Source of the DNA: Oligoflexales bacterium
Lineage (GTDB): Bacteria; Bdellovibrionota_B; Oligoflexia; Oligoflexales; JALZUQ01
Length of the DNA: 64,000 nt
Assembly (NCBI GenBank): GCA_023301565.1
Contig: JALZUO010000066.1
Span: forward strand, 1-64,000
Direction of reading: 5' to 3'
Positions 40,688 through 49,806 of this stretch are shown in pieces. The position numbers were made by a program, and so were the translations under genes. The notes beneath the pieces were generated by a model, which was not told the origin of the DNA, did not search any database, and was given only the letters and a program-made list of their open reading frames with translations. Numbering within the stretch: position 1 is the first letter of the stretch; the number at the start of each line of letters is the position of its first letter.

Positions 40688-42259
40688 ATGTTTCTTCCTA
40701 AGAAAACAACCTACATCCTTTTGTACCTTAATCTTTTGTGGCCCTCAGTCGGTTATTCAGCCGCCCCTATCTCCTGCATGGGTCTGGTAGCTGCTTTAAG
40801 TGGAGAGTGGCAAAGTGTTGAGATTGAAGTGCCAATCACAGAAGAACTTTTGCGAGACATCGATACGGTAGACGGTACACTTTCTCCCTTGGTGGCGCAG
40901 GCTGGGCCAAATGCTAAGTCTTATTTGAGTGAGCACAAAAAGTTATTTCTTTTAGATAGACCGAAAATTGTTTGGAAAACATTAGCTTTTGAGGAGCAGC
41001 TTGCTTTTTTGAACGCTCTGCATGCAGATATTGATGTCGAGAGTTTTTTAAAAACAAGAAAAATAGAGGGACTAACTTTCAAAAGGCAGGTCCGTGAAAA
41101 CTCAAAAACTGTTGTTTTTGAGGACTATGTCGAATGGGGCTCTCCGTATGACGGGAAAAACACAGAGTTAGAAATCCACCTAAAGAGTTGGTCGAAGGAC
41201 CCAGGTGTGGCTTTGAAGGCCGCGGAGGTTTATACGTTGAAAGTAGCTGGTGAGAAGCTACCAGTCCATTTTCAGCGGGTTACCCTAAATCCTCTGCTGC
41301 ACCATCCAGGTGATATAGAGAAGGGGATCCATTCTATCCATTCTTTTATGACTCTTTATTCGCAGCTATCAATGCTTTTAGAACTGTCGATAGTAAGTAA
41401 AGGGGGACACCTGAGAAAAAATATAAACGGTCCGGCTCTGCAATTTTCTCCGTTGAGCATAGGTACTTTAATGTTTAAAACCAGGTTTTTAACAAGAAGA
41501 CTACTGTATAAGGTTTTAGATAAGTATGATGAAGAAGTAATAAATTTTTCGAATGGTTTTGTATCGCTTAAGCTTCCTGGGTTTTATAAAAATAAGAACT
41601 TAGTTGGATTTGAGGTTAGAGTAGCAAACGATACGCGGTTTCCGGAACTGGAAAAATACATACGCTTTGCTGATCAGAGGCTTGATGACCCGAGGTTTGG
41701 GTTCGAAGATGGTTTTTTTGATTTTTTTGAGAGAGAAAATCTGCCTCTTTTCAACGCTATAAAACTAGGAAGCGGAGGTTCGAAAGAAGTCCAAGAGATA
41801 ATAGGTTGGGTCCTAATGACATCGCAGTCTGCTTATGCAGGAAAAGCCTTAGACTATTCTCCAGAATTTTTTACGGATGGATCACGGGTTGACCCAGGAC
41901 TGGTTATTCCTCTTTTGAGACGGAAGGATGAAGCGGACCTAAATGCAAAAGCAACAAAGTACTTCGAACACTTTGGCGAGCTGCAATACTTATTTACAAA
42001 CTATAGAAGAAACTACCATCTGCGTGGTAGGTCAAAAGATTTAGGGGCGTTGGAGCTCGCTCAGGATAGGGCTGTTAAAAGGTTCGTGGACCTGGTCGAT
42101 GCAGGGCATAGCCATATCTCCGCAGAGGCTGATAAAGAAGTGACAAGGTTAATGAGAGAGTTTCTTGTTTCATCTGATCTTTTGCACGTGTTAGAAAAAG
42201 ACTTTGAAAATTCTGCAAACAGAGCTGCGTCTCGCTATCAATCTGAGCTTAAAGATTAA
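40688..42259 (+). CDS. Large exported protein of unknown function
   Basis: 523 residues from the ATG at 40688, which is the start that gives a proper signal peptide (FLPKKTTYILLYLNLLWPSVGYSA); the frame runs 66 bases further upstream. The mature protein is mixed alpha/beta, with no repeats, no Cys apart from one just after the signal, and no catalytic motif I recognise. Acidic clusters such as RFGFEDGFFDFFERENLP occur at about residues 335-355. It is read alone between aroE and a terminator. Composition and codon use are like the neighbours. Confidence 0.65.
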   Translation: MFLPKKTTYILLYLNLLWPSVGYSAAPISCMGLVAALSGEWQSVEIEVPITEELLRDIDTVDGTLSPLVAQAGPNAKSYLSEHKKLFLLDRPKIVWKTLAFEEQLAFLNALHADIDVESFLKTRKIEGLTFKRQVRENSKTVVFEDYVEWGSPYDGKNTELEIHLKSWSKDPGVALKAAEVYTLKVAGEKLPVHFQRVTLNPLLHHPGDIEKGIHSIHSFMTLYSQLSMLLELSIVSKGGHLRKNINGPALQFSPLSIGTLMFKTRFLTRRLLYKVLDKYDEEVINFSNGFVSLKLPGFYKNKNLVGFEVRVANDTRFPELEKYIRFADQRLDDPRFGFEDGFFDFFERENLPLFNAIKLGSGGSKEVQEIIGWVLMTSQSAYAGKALDYSPEFFTDGSRVDPGLVIPLLRRKDEADLNAKATKYFEHFGELQYLFTNYRRNYHLRGRSKDLGALELAQDRAVKRFVDLVDAGHSHISAEADKEVTRLMREFLVSSDLLHVLEKDFENSANRAASRYQSELKD

Positions 42260-42282
42260 ATCAGTGTGTTTTTTAAAAGAAA

Positions 42283-42313
42283 AAAGCTTCCCTCAATATC
42301 TGAGGAAAGCTTT
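42283..42313. terminator. Hairpin terminator between converging genes
   Basis: AAAGCTTCCCTCA (42283-42295) pairs with TGAGGAAAGCTTT (42301-42313) around a five-base loop with one C/A mismatch. A T-run follows at 42325-42331, and A-rich sequence precedes, so it may serve both the secreted unknown and the carboxypeptidase. Confidence 0.7.
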
Positions 42314-42347
42314 GATTAGATTTCGTTTTTTTAAGCTTGGCGCTAAG

Positions 42348-43793
42348 CTAGAGCTGAAGCTCAACCCTGTCACCGCCAACGGTGATTTCTTTTACAACGT
42401 CGTCTTGGCCAGGAACCTTGATGGTTACTTCGTACATACCCGGATCGACTACTGCATGGAAGCTCCCGTCTGCTTTGACTAGGAAAGTGTCTTTGAACTC
42501 GTTGTCTCCTAGGCTTTCGACTGTCACCCGCGCATCTGTGACCTTCTCGCCGATTTCAGCTGCGTCTAGGTAGCCTCTAATGCTGCTGGTTTCAAGCCGG
42601 TCCAATAGGTACTTCCAACCTGGACGCTGTTTTTCGACGGTTTCATCACGCATCGACCATGGTGGGTGAAAACCAGTGCTTGTCGAGTTTACTTCTACTA
42701 CAAAAGCTATGGTTCTATAGTCTTGGTACATCCACGAAGCATCGTCACCGTCTACAGAGTATAGGAGTTCCCAGCCAGTACCTGGAGTGTATGTGCCACT
42801 GCCGTCGTCTGTAACAAGCTTGGATGCAAGAGTTTCAGCAACGCCTACAACTAGCTCTTTGTTTTCTGGAAACTCGTCTTCACAGCCATAAGGGTAAATG
42901 ACTAGTTCACTGTATGAGTGATATGAAATATCAAACACAGGTAGAACACGCCCCACAAGACTCATCATGGTTTTGGTTTCAGGCTCAGATGCCGCTTCTG
43001 GACCCCGGTATGTTTGCGACCATTTAAAACCAGATGATCCGCTGCAAGCACCCCATTGGTACGGGTAGTTCCTGTTGAGGTCAACACCAAAACCACCACG
43101 GGCATTTTTTCTCCACATTTTGTTACCATTCCAAACCTTGTTGGATCCATCGGGGTTTACCTGCGGTACAAGGTAGATTTGGTTTCTGTTTACCCATTTT
43201 TGTACTTCTTCATCGTCGTCGTACCCGTTTAGAAGCTGTTCTGCAATGTCAATGATGACTTCAGGGGTTATGATTTCACGCGCATGGTGCATTGCGTTGA
43301 ATAGAACCGCTGGCTCGTCTGCTTCTTCTTCAGTTGGGTTGTCACTAATTTTTAGTGCCCAGATATCTCGTCCTTCAATAGATTTACCGACTGACTCCAA
43401 AGTGGTGATCTCAGGAAAGTCTTTTGCAAACTTTGCAAAAATCACATCGATTTCTTCTGGAGACTTAAATTCAGAATCTACCGTCGGTTCCATGCGGCCA
43501 AAGTTAGAGGTCATCTCAAATTCCAAACCGTTTTTTCTTAACAGTTCAATTTGATCGAGATCATCTGTGATGATCTCTACAAGTTTTTCTTTGATGTTAA
43601 TACCGGCAAGATCTAAGCCCATGCTTTGAACTGTAGAGAGACCTTTTTTAAAGTCTTTAAAGTGCAGTTTTACAACATAGCCGTTTCCACCGTGTCCCAT
43701 TGCGAGCGTGCTCGTTAAAAGCATGCCTAAGCCTAGCCAAATTCCTATTAGCCCAGGAAAATTTAGCTTGAGATGCCTGTTTAGTAGTGTCAT
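42348..43793 (-). CDS. M14 zinc carboxypeptidase (carboxypeptidase T-like), secreted
   Basis: 481 residues, ATG with GGAGGGAG closely upstream. It removes C-terminal residues from peptides outside the cytoplasm. A signal (GLIGIWLGLGMLLTSTLAMGHGG) is followed by a propeptide-like domain (about 38-115) and the M14 domain (about 125-400): MHHAREIITPE (zinc His and Glu), VNPDG, NARGGFGVDLNRNYPYQWG (substrate Arg/Asn), ISYHSYSELVIYPYG (third zinc His), and FVVEVNS (catalytic Glu). The last about 75 residues form a carboxypeptidase-regulatory-like beta domain (SIRGYLDAAEIGEKVTDARVTV). The gene is divergent from queG. Confidence 0.94.
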   Translation of the reverse strand: MTLLNRHLKLNFPGLIGIWLGLGMLLTSTLAMGHGGNGYVVKLHFKDFKKGLSTVQSMGLDLAGINIKEKLVEIITDDLDQIELLRKNGLEFEMTSNFGRMEPTVDSEFKSPEEIDVIFAKFAKDFPEITTLESVGKSIEGRDIWALKISDNPTEEEADEPAVLFNAMHHAREIITPEVIIDIAEQLLNGYDDDEEVQKWVNRNQIYLVPQVNPDGSNKVWNGNKMWRKNARGGFGVDLNRNYPYQWGACSGSSGFKWSQTYRGPEAASEPETKTMMSLVGRVLPVFDISYHSYSELVIYPYGCEDEFPENKELVVGVAETLASKLVTDDGSGTYTPGTGWELLYSVDGDDASWMYQDYRTIAFVVEVNSTSTGFHPPWSMRDETVEKQRPGWKYLLDRLETSSIRGYLDAAEIGEKVTDARVTVESLGDNEFKDTFLVKADGSFHAVVDPGMYEVTIKVPGQDDVVKEITVGGDRVELQL

Positions 43794-43932
43794 GTTCTCC
43801 CTCCTTGGAGTTGTTGAGTGTTTAGGTTTTGCCTTAGCTTATATTTTGGCTGATTGGCCAATATAATCAATGATAATATACTGTATTTTCAGGAATTTAT
43901 AAAAACCTTAGAGAGATTTTGGGATTTTTAAA

Positions 43933-45087
43933 ATGGAATGGTCACAGCTAAAACCTTTGGTTGATGAACAGCTTGAGACCCACGGTCTTTGTTTTTTGGG
44001 GCTAGCCAAGCCAAACCAGCCCGAAGCACTCGCCCATTATAAAAAATGGCTTTCTGAGGGTCGCCACGCCGAAATGAGTTATTTAGAAACAGGGGTTTTG
44101 CCGCGTGAAGATCCATCCCTGGTTCATCCAGGCTCTGAATTTGTGCTGTTGGTTGGGTTTCGCTATGGGGCTCGTGAAAAACTCTTTGGTGAAAAACCCA
44201 GGGTTGCGCAGTATGCAAGGCTAAAAGACTACCACCGGTTTATGCGTAAAAAGTTAGATGCATTCGTAGATTGGTTTTCTACCACTGCTGAGCTAAAGGG
44301 CCAGCAGATTTCCTGCCGGCCGACAGTCGATAGCGCGCCTGTTTTAGAGCGCGCTATGGCCGCTAGTGCAGGCGCTGGTTTTGTCGGTAAGAACACTTGC
44401 TATATACATCACTCATACGGAAGTTTTCTGTTGTTAGCAGAAGTTTTTGTCAGCGGTTTAAACTTAAAAAAAATAGAAAATTTAAATCCGAGCGGTGGAG
44501 AAAGTGATTCAGCCGTAAAAGGCTGCGGAAGCTGCCGGCGCTGCCAGGTACATTGCCCGACTGGCGCCTTGGACGAGGACTACCGTATTGACGCGCGTAA
44601 GTGTCTTGCCTATTGGTCTATTGAGCACAGAGGTCCAGTACCTGTTGAGTTTTGGAAGCACTTTGCAACGTTTGCTTTTGGCTGTGACATTTGCCAAAAC
44701 GTTTGCCCAAAAAATAGGGGGGTAGATGAACGTTATGGTCTGCCCGCAACGAGTGAATATATAAAGGTTGGCTCTACCTTTGAGCTAGATAAGGTTCTTG
44801 CCATGGATCAAAAGGGCTATGTCGAGATGTTTGGCGGCACGCCCCTTACAAGAGCAAAGTTTGTTGGGCTTAAGCGAAACGCCATCATTGCTTCGGTAGC
44901 GCTGGCTTCTTCTCCTTCTGTTGCTTCCGCCGAAGCTGCTGTGCAAAGGCTTCAAGAAAAATGGAAAGAAGCTTATGGCGAACAGTGGGCTAGAGAGGAC
45001 GACTCCAAGGAAACAATTGCAAAAACCCTAAAAGCAATACCCGAATACTTGTCACAGCACCGGGTAGATCGCTTAAAAATTCAGTGA
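43933..45087 (+). CDS. queG: Epoxyqueuosine reductase
   Basis: 384 residues. It carries out the last step of queuosine synthesis in tRNA, using cobalamin and two [4Fe-4S] clusters. Iron-sulfur Cys motifs are GCGSCRRCQVHCPTGAL and FGCDICQNVCPKN; the cobalamin-binding N-terminal part has SYLETGVLPREDPSLVHPGSEFVL, YARLKDYH and RPTVDSAPVLERAMAASAGAGFVGKNTCYIH. The C-terminal HEAT-like end (LTRAKFVGLKRNAIIASVAL) is shortened to about 60 residues as in many bacteria. All family marks are present. Confidence 0.95.
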   Translation: MEWSQLKPLVDEQLETHGLCFLGLAKPNQPEALAHYKKWLSEGRHAEMSYLETGVLPREDPSLVHPGSEFVLLVGFRYGAREKLFGEKPRVAQYARLKDYHRFMRKKLDAFVDWFSTTAELKGQQISCRPTVDSAPVLERAMAASAGAGFVGKNTCYIHHSYGSFLLLAEVFVSGLNLKKIENLNPSGGESDSAVKGCGSCRRCQVHCPTGALDEDYRIDARKCLAYWSIEHRGPVPVEFWKHFATFAFGCDICQNVCPKNRGVDERYGLPATSEYIKVGSTFELDKVLAMDQKGYVEMFGGTPLTRAKFVGLKRNAIIASVALASSPSVASAEAAVQRLQEKWKEAYGEQWAREDDSKETIAKTLKAIPEYLSQHRVDRLKIQ

Positions 45088-45099
45088 ACCTGTTTTATA

Positions 45100-46653
45100 C
45101 TATTTTATTTGACGCACTGCTTCGTTGACCGCTCTTAGCTGAAACATTCCGCCAGGATGACACCCTGCACCACCTAAAAAGAGATTTTTTAGAGGAGAGC
45201 TTTGATCCGTGTGCTGCACAATTGGCCGCGCGATCATTTGATCAAGGCCCATTTCTCCGTGGAATATTTGTCCTTCGCTCAGTCCAAACCTGCTTTCTAG
45301 TGTCTGTGGGTCCATCACCACAGAGCTGACTAGGTGAGAATCTTGGTATGAGGTGAACCGAGAAAGGGTTTTTGTAACTGCTTGCAATAGCTGCTGGCGA
45401 GTCTCATCGCTCCACTTTTCGTCGAGCTCATAAGGTACGGAATGGACTCTAAGACTTACAGATTTTTGATCGGGGCCTAAAGTGAATTCTAACACTGGAT
45501 TTTTTGCAAATTCCCCGTACTTTACTGGGTCAAATGCTTTTTCTACGTACTCTTGGCTCGGAGCAAACACAATGTGCTTTCCAATGAATCGGTCGCTGAA
45601 TTTTGGTGATAGTGCTGTATTAAGCTCTAAGCCGACCACTGCAGAGCAGCCACGCATGCGCATATTCTTTGTTTCTTGCGCTGTTCCAAAGTCCATGTTT
45701 CTGCTTCCAACACCTTTTAGAAGGGTTTTTTTCGTGTCTAGCGTAGAGATAAAGTTGCTAGCCTTCCAGCTGCCAGCAGAGGTTTGAACCTCGGTTGCAA
45801 GATGGTTCGAAGACACTATAGATTGCAGTTTTCCTGCTTTCACGATGGTGCCGCCTAAGTCTGTGAGGCGTTTTTCAAGAGCAGATACTAGCTCAGTCGA
45901 ACCAAACCCGAACCCATGCTGCCGCCGGCAAAGCCAAAGTAAAAGGTTTGCAGAGGTTCCAGGTGAGTGTGGCGCAAGAAAATGCCCGCCTAAACTGGCA
46001 GCAGAAAGCCCGCCTTTGAGGATGTTTGCGTCGGCTAAACTTCCGAAGTGATCGCTAAGTAAATCTGCTTGCGGCATAGGTAGAGAGCGCAGTAGCTCCA
46101 TCATCTTATCTTTGCCCATAAAGCGAAGCCTTGCAGCTTTGGTGGCAACAGACCAAATAAAGTTGAGATTGAGGTTTCGGGTGTTGGGCAGTTTTCCGCT
46201 AGCAAGCCGCTGGATAAAGGGGGAACACTCACTGATGAACGTGCAAAATTGCTCAAAACTTTGAACCATTTCTTTCGACCACTCGCCGGTCATCGCAGCT
46301 TGTGTGTCGGAGTTGTAGAGAAAGTAGGGGATGGACTTGTCTTCACCACAGAATTCAGTGGGCGCATCACCAATTTTTTGGTCCCACTGCAGGGAGTCTT
46401 TGCCAAAACCAAGGCTTAGAAGCTCTGCTCGCGTCACTCCATGCATAGGTACAGGTAGCCCAGGCTGCGATGTGCCGCCAATTTTCCAGGACCCGTGGAT
46501 ACCGCCAATCGTGTCGCTATGTTCTAGGACTACGACTTTTTTATTTTTTTGCGCCAGTAGAACAGCAGCCGCTAGCCCCATGGGTTCACTGCCTAGCACG
46601 ACGCAATCAACTTTGTGCTTACTATTTTGTGCTGTATTAGGGTTCGAAGCCAT
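45100..46653 (-). CDS. CrtI/PYROXD2-like flavoprotein with altered FAD motif
   Basis: 517 residues. A paralogue of the next gene upstream; they share Y-G-L-[TS]-E-G-x-I-F-H-G-E-[LM] near residues 465-477 and the C-terminal FAD motif (FLGGAGCHPGGMFQLRAVNEA here). The N-terminal dinucleotide loop reads VVLGSEPMGLAAAVLLAQ, so the GxGxxG is changed to GSEPMG while the later VVVLEHSDTIGG (Glu for ribose) is kept. FAD binding may be weakened, or the protein may pair with its paralogue. The family includes phytoene desaturases and the poorly understood PYROXD2. Third gene of a leftward operon; 26 bases after its neighbour. Confidence 0.8.
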   Translation of the reverse strand: MASNPNTAQNSKHKVDCVVLGSEPMGLAAAVLLAQKNKKVVVLEHSDTIGGIHGSWKIGGTSQPGLPVPMHGVTRAELLSLGFGKDSLQWDQKIGDAPTEFCGEDKSIPYFLYNSDTQAAMTGEWSKEMVQSFEQFCTFISECSPFIQRLASGKLPNTRNLNLNFIWSVATKAARLRFMGKDKMMELLRSLPMPQADLLSDHFGSLADANILKGGLSAASLGGHFLAPHSPGTSANLLLWLCRRQHGFGFGSTELVSALEKRLTDLGGTIVKAGKLQSIVSSNHLATEVQTSAGSWKASNFISTLDTKKTLLKGVGSRNMDFGTAQETKNMRMRGCSAVVGLELNTALSPKFSDRFIGKHIVFAPSQEYVEKAFDPVKYGEFAKNPVLEFTLGPDQKSVSLRVHSVPYELDEKWSDETRQQLLQAVTKTLSRFTSYQDSHLVSSVVMDPQTLESRFGLSEGQIFHGEMGLDQMIARPIVQHTDQSSPLKNLFLGGAGCHPGGMFQLRAVNEAVRQIK

Positions 46654-46679
46654 ATTTCTTCTCCTTCGAGGTCAATTGA

Positions 46680-48290
46680 TTAAACGGCAGCACTGCGCAG
46701 CATGGTTTTTGCTGCCAGCTCTCCTGGTGCTCCCATGATTCCGCCGCCTGGGTGAGAGCCAGAGGCACACATCCACAAGCCTTTAATCGGGGTTTTGTAC
46801 TTTGCCCAGCCAGCTGTCGGTCGCAGGAATAAAAGCTGTTCTAGGCTAAGTTCGCCGTGAAAGATGTTTCCTTCAGTTAGCCCGTAGTCTTGCTCTAGGT
46901 CCCACGGGGTGAGAGCCTGAACATGTTCGATGCAATCACGAATATCTGGAGCAAACTCTTCAATTGTATCTATTACGGTCTTAGCAAACTTGTCTCGCAG
47001 CTTTGGCCAGTGACTTGGACCTTCTTTTATATGGTAGGGAGCGTACTGCACAAAGCACGACATCACATGTTTTCCTGGAGGTGCAACGCTCGGATCTACC
47101 AGCGAGGGGATCACAATATTCAAGTAAGGTCTTTCCGAAAACTCACCGTACTTAGCCTGGTCATAAGCTTTTTCTAGGTAACGCACAGACGGTGCAATGG
47201 CTATGTCGCCGCGTAAATGCGCTGTTCCTTCGCGTCCGTCTTTGAACGTCGGAAGGCGGCTTAGTGCCATATTTACCTTGCCGCTGCTGCCACGCATTCT
47301 AAACTGCTTAAGCCCTTCTGCAAAGTCTGGTTCTAAATTGTCTTCGCCGACAAACCCAAACAAGGTGCGGAAGGGATCACAACCACTGACCACACAGTCT
47401 GCTGCAATTTCATCGCCGTTTTCCAATACGACGCCTGTTGCTCGCCCGTTTTTCAAGTTGATTTTTTCGACGCCTGCATTCACATGGATTTCTGCACCGT
47501 GGGCAGCTGCAGCTCTTCCAATTGCATTAGACAAAGCTCCTGTGCCACCTTTGGCAAAGCCCCAAGAACGGAATACACCGTCAATTTCACCCATGTAATG
47601 ATGTAGCAAAACATATGCCGACCCAGGAGAGCGAACACCCAAGAAAGTACCGATGATGCCGCTTACCGACATAGGTGCTTTAAGAGCGTCCGACTCAAAG
47701 TACTCACTCAAAAAGTCATAGGAGCTCATTGTAAGGAGCTTGTTGTGCATGTGGACAAAGTCAGGGCCAAAATCACGAAACTGTTTTCCAAGTTTGAGTA
47801 GCTTCCAAAGCTCAGAGGGGTTGAACGAGGTTGGGTCTGGAGCTTTTTGGTCAATGATGTTTCGTGCAAACATCGAGACACGCTGCATATCTAGAGCAAA
47901 CTCAGGGTATTTTTCTGCGTCTTTTCTGCTAAACCTGCTGATTTCTCGCCGGCTTTTTTCACTGTCAGCCCAGCGGCATAAGCCTGGACCGTCGTGGTGC
48001 GGGCTATAAGAAGTCTCTAGAGGCAAAATTTCTAGCCCGTGTTTTGCAAGCTCTAGCTCGCGGATAATGTGAGGGCGAAACAAACTGATTACATACGAAC
48101 AGACCGAAAAAGTGAACCCAGGGACGACTTCTTCACTTACGGCAGCTCCGCCCAGAAGGTGACGGCGTTCTAGTACCAGAACTTTTTTACCGGCTTTCGC
48201 CAGATAAGCTGCGCAGGTCAGCCCATTATGCCCAGCACCAATGACAATGGCATCATACTTTGACCGATAACTTTTAGCTTTTTGAATCAC
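46680..48290 (-). CDS. PYROXD2/phytoene desaturase-like FAD oxidoreductase
   Basis: 536 residues, the length of human PYROXD2-type proteins. FAD loop intact: DAIVIGAGHNGLTCAAYLAKAGKKVLVLERRHLLGG; the C-terminal flavin motif is GLWMCASGSHPGGGIMGAPGELAAKTML. Internal family stretches are SVCSYVISLFRPHIIRELEL and TEGNIFHGELSLEQLLFLRP. Substrates are unknown; a carotenoid role is unlikely since no crtB or other carotenoid gene is near. Its stop-start junction with the GcvT-like gene upstream overlaps by one base, so the two are translationally coupled. Confidence 0.88.
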   Translation of the reverse strand: MIQKAKSYRSKYDAIVIGAGHNGLTCAAYLAKAGKKVLVLERRHLLGGAAVSEEVVPGFTFSVCSYVISLFRPHIIRELELAKHGLEILPLETSYSPHHDGPGLCRWADSEKSRREISRFSRKDAEKYPEFALDMQRVSMFARNIIDQKAPDPTSFNPSELWKLLKLGKQFRDFGPDFVHMHNKLLTMSSYDFLSEYFESDALKAPMSVSGIIGTFLGVRSPGSAYVLLHHYMGEIDGVFRSWGFAKGGTGALSNAIGRAAAAHGAEIHVNAGVEKINLKNGRATGVVLENGDEIAADCVVSGCDPFRTLFGFVGEDNLEPDFAEGLKQFRMRGSSGKVNMALSRLPTFKDGREGTAHLRGDIAIAPSVRYLEKAYDQAKYGEFSERPYLNIVIPSLVDPSVAPPGKHVMSCFVQYAPYHIKEGPSHWPKLRDKFAKTVIDTIEEFAPDIRDCIEHVQALTPWDLEQDYGLTEGNIFHGELSLEQLLFLRPTAGWAKYKTPIKGLWMCASGSHPGGGIMGAPGELAAKTMLRSAAV

Positions 48291-49537
48291 TAGAGTGCGC
48301 CTCCTGTATTTTTAGCCAGTGGTGCCATGGGGTCAGGCGTGGCTGTTTTTCTTTTAGGGTTGAAAAATGGCATTGGAACAATGGTCGCAGGAACCGTTTT
48401 ACGTACGTGTTCTACGGTTACTTCTACCAATATTTCCTGTCCTATTTTTTTGTAAGCTGCTTCGACCGTCGCCAGAGCAATATTCTTTTTAAGGATGGGT
48501 GACCAGGTGCTACTTGTGCAGTAACCGATCTGTCTTTCCGAAAAAGCGTAAAGCGGGACCGAAGTCCTAGAAGCTTTGCTACACAGTCCTGGTGGAAGGC
48601 CCTTTTCCCGGAAAAGCTTTTCGTAGGCATCCCAGTTGTATTCAATGCCTACTGTGGCCCAAGGGGACCCCTCTTTTTTTTCTTTTTTCAGGGCGTCTTT
48701 TCCAACAAACTGTCCGCGATTTTTAAAATGCACAGTCCATCCAAGACCAACCTCATAAGGCGAAGATTTGCGCTCGGCAATAGGGCAATGGTGGGCCGAA
48801 TGGTAGTCGACACCGTTCATGATAAAGCCAGCCTCGATGCGTGCCACATCCAATGCATCTAAGCCAGCTGGGATAGCACTAAAGAAGGGGGCTTTGGCCA
48901 TGAGCGCTGCATAGACTTTAGCTGCTTTTGTCTGCTCTACCCAAATTTCATAGCCGAGGTCTCCGGTATAGCCGGTCCGGCTTAGCTGGCCACCGACTTG
49001 ATCGCCTTGTACCGAGACAGGCATATGTTTAAAGAAACCAAGCTTTTGCATAGAAGTTCCGAAAACAGCGGTGCACAGGTCACGGGAAGTAGGGCCCTGC
49101 ATTCCAATGATTGCAAAATCTTCGGTGATGTCTTTCAGCTCAATTTCAAAGTCATCTGCATAACGCATGAACCAGCTAAAAGAAGGGATAGCAGCGGTGA
49201 ACCAAAACTCTTGGTCTGCAATCCGCATAACAACGCCATCGTCTATGATTTTACCCTCTTGGTCGCACCAGGTTGTGTAGCCAGAGGCACCGTTTTTTAG
49301 CTTTTCTATGTTTCTTGTCATCATGTAGCTAAGAAACTTACAGGCGTCCGGTCCGGTAACTTTATATTTGAAGAGAGGGGTTAAATCCATAATTCCGCAG
49401 CTTTGACGGAATGCATGGTACTCCTGGTCATGATGGATATCGTAGGAGGAAACGCTGTAGTAACCTGCCCAATCCTTCCAAAGGTAGCTATGACAAAGAG
49501 CTTTTGTCTGTTCATGAAGCGGCGTGGGGATTGGCAT
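48290..49537 (-). CDS. GcvT/DmdA-family THF-dependent aminomethyl- or methyltransferase
   Basis: 415 residues, no signal peptide. The T-protein fold is seen in IMDLTPLFKYKVTGPDACKFLSYMMTRNI, TTWCDQEGKIIDDGVVMRI, IIGMQGPTSRD, SRTGYTGDLGYEIWV (the highly conserved THF-site strand), and AGLDALDVARIEAGFIMNGVDY. The C-terminal domain shows SERQIGYCTSSTWSPILKKNIALATVE. It is not the glycine-cleavage gcvT, since no gcvH or gcvP neighbour exists; length and sequence are nearer to demethylases that pass a methyl or formaldehyde-level carbon to THF (DMSP demethylase, sarcosine-type). First gene of the operon with two flavoproteins, which suggests an oxidation coupled to THF. Confidence 0.85.
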   Translation of the reverse strand: MPIPTPLHEQTKALCHSYLWKDWAGYYSVSSYDIHHDQEYHAFRQSCGIMDLTPLFKYKVTGPDACKFLSYMMTRNIEKLKNGASGYTTWCDQEGKIIDDGVVMRIADQEFWFTAAIPSFSWFMRYADDFEIELKDITEDFAIIGMQGPTSRDLCTAVFGTSMQKLGFFKHMPVSVQGDQVGGQLSRTGYTGDLGYEIWVEQTKAAKVYAALMAKAPFFSAIPAGLDALDVARIEAGFIMNGVDYHSAHHCPIAERKSSPYEVGLGWTVHFKNRGQFVGKDALKKEKKEGSPWATVGIEYNWDAYEKLFREKGLPPGLCSKASRTSVPLYAFSERQIGYCTSSTWSPILKKNIALATVEAAYKKIGQEILVEVTVEHVRKTVPATIVPMPFFNPKRKTATPDPMAPLAKNTGGAL

Positions 49538-49806
49538 ACCTGCACCTTCCTTAAAATAGCTGATTCAAAATCCTAGGCCCTACCTTCATAGTGCATCATG
49601 CACATGGGGGCTTTTTTGTTTCGATAAATATGTTCCAAGGTAGTGGCACTAACGGTCTTGCGCAAGAATAGCCTAATATTAAGGCACCGCCGGTCGGTAA
49701 ATATGCGTACGAAAACAGAGGTGACTGCTAGTTCTGTTTTTGATTAAGCACCTGTATTTACTGTATATATGCTAGTATACCGGAATAGTTTTGTGTGGGG
49801 GTATTT

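Noticed and set aside
43851-43869. Imperfect palindrome around ATTGGCCAAT between the carboxypeptidase and queG genes, considered as an operator
   Set aside because: Single copy, and promoter boxes on either side have no acceptable -35/-10 pair, so nothing supports a role beyond the short symmetry.
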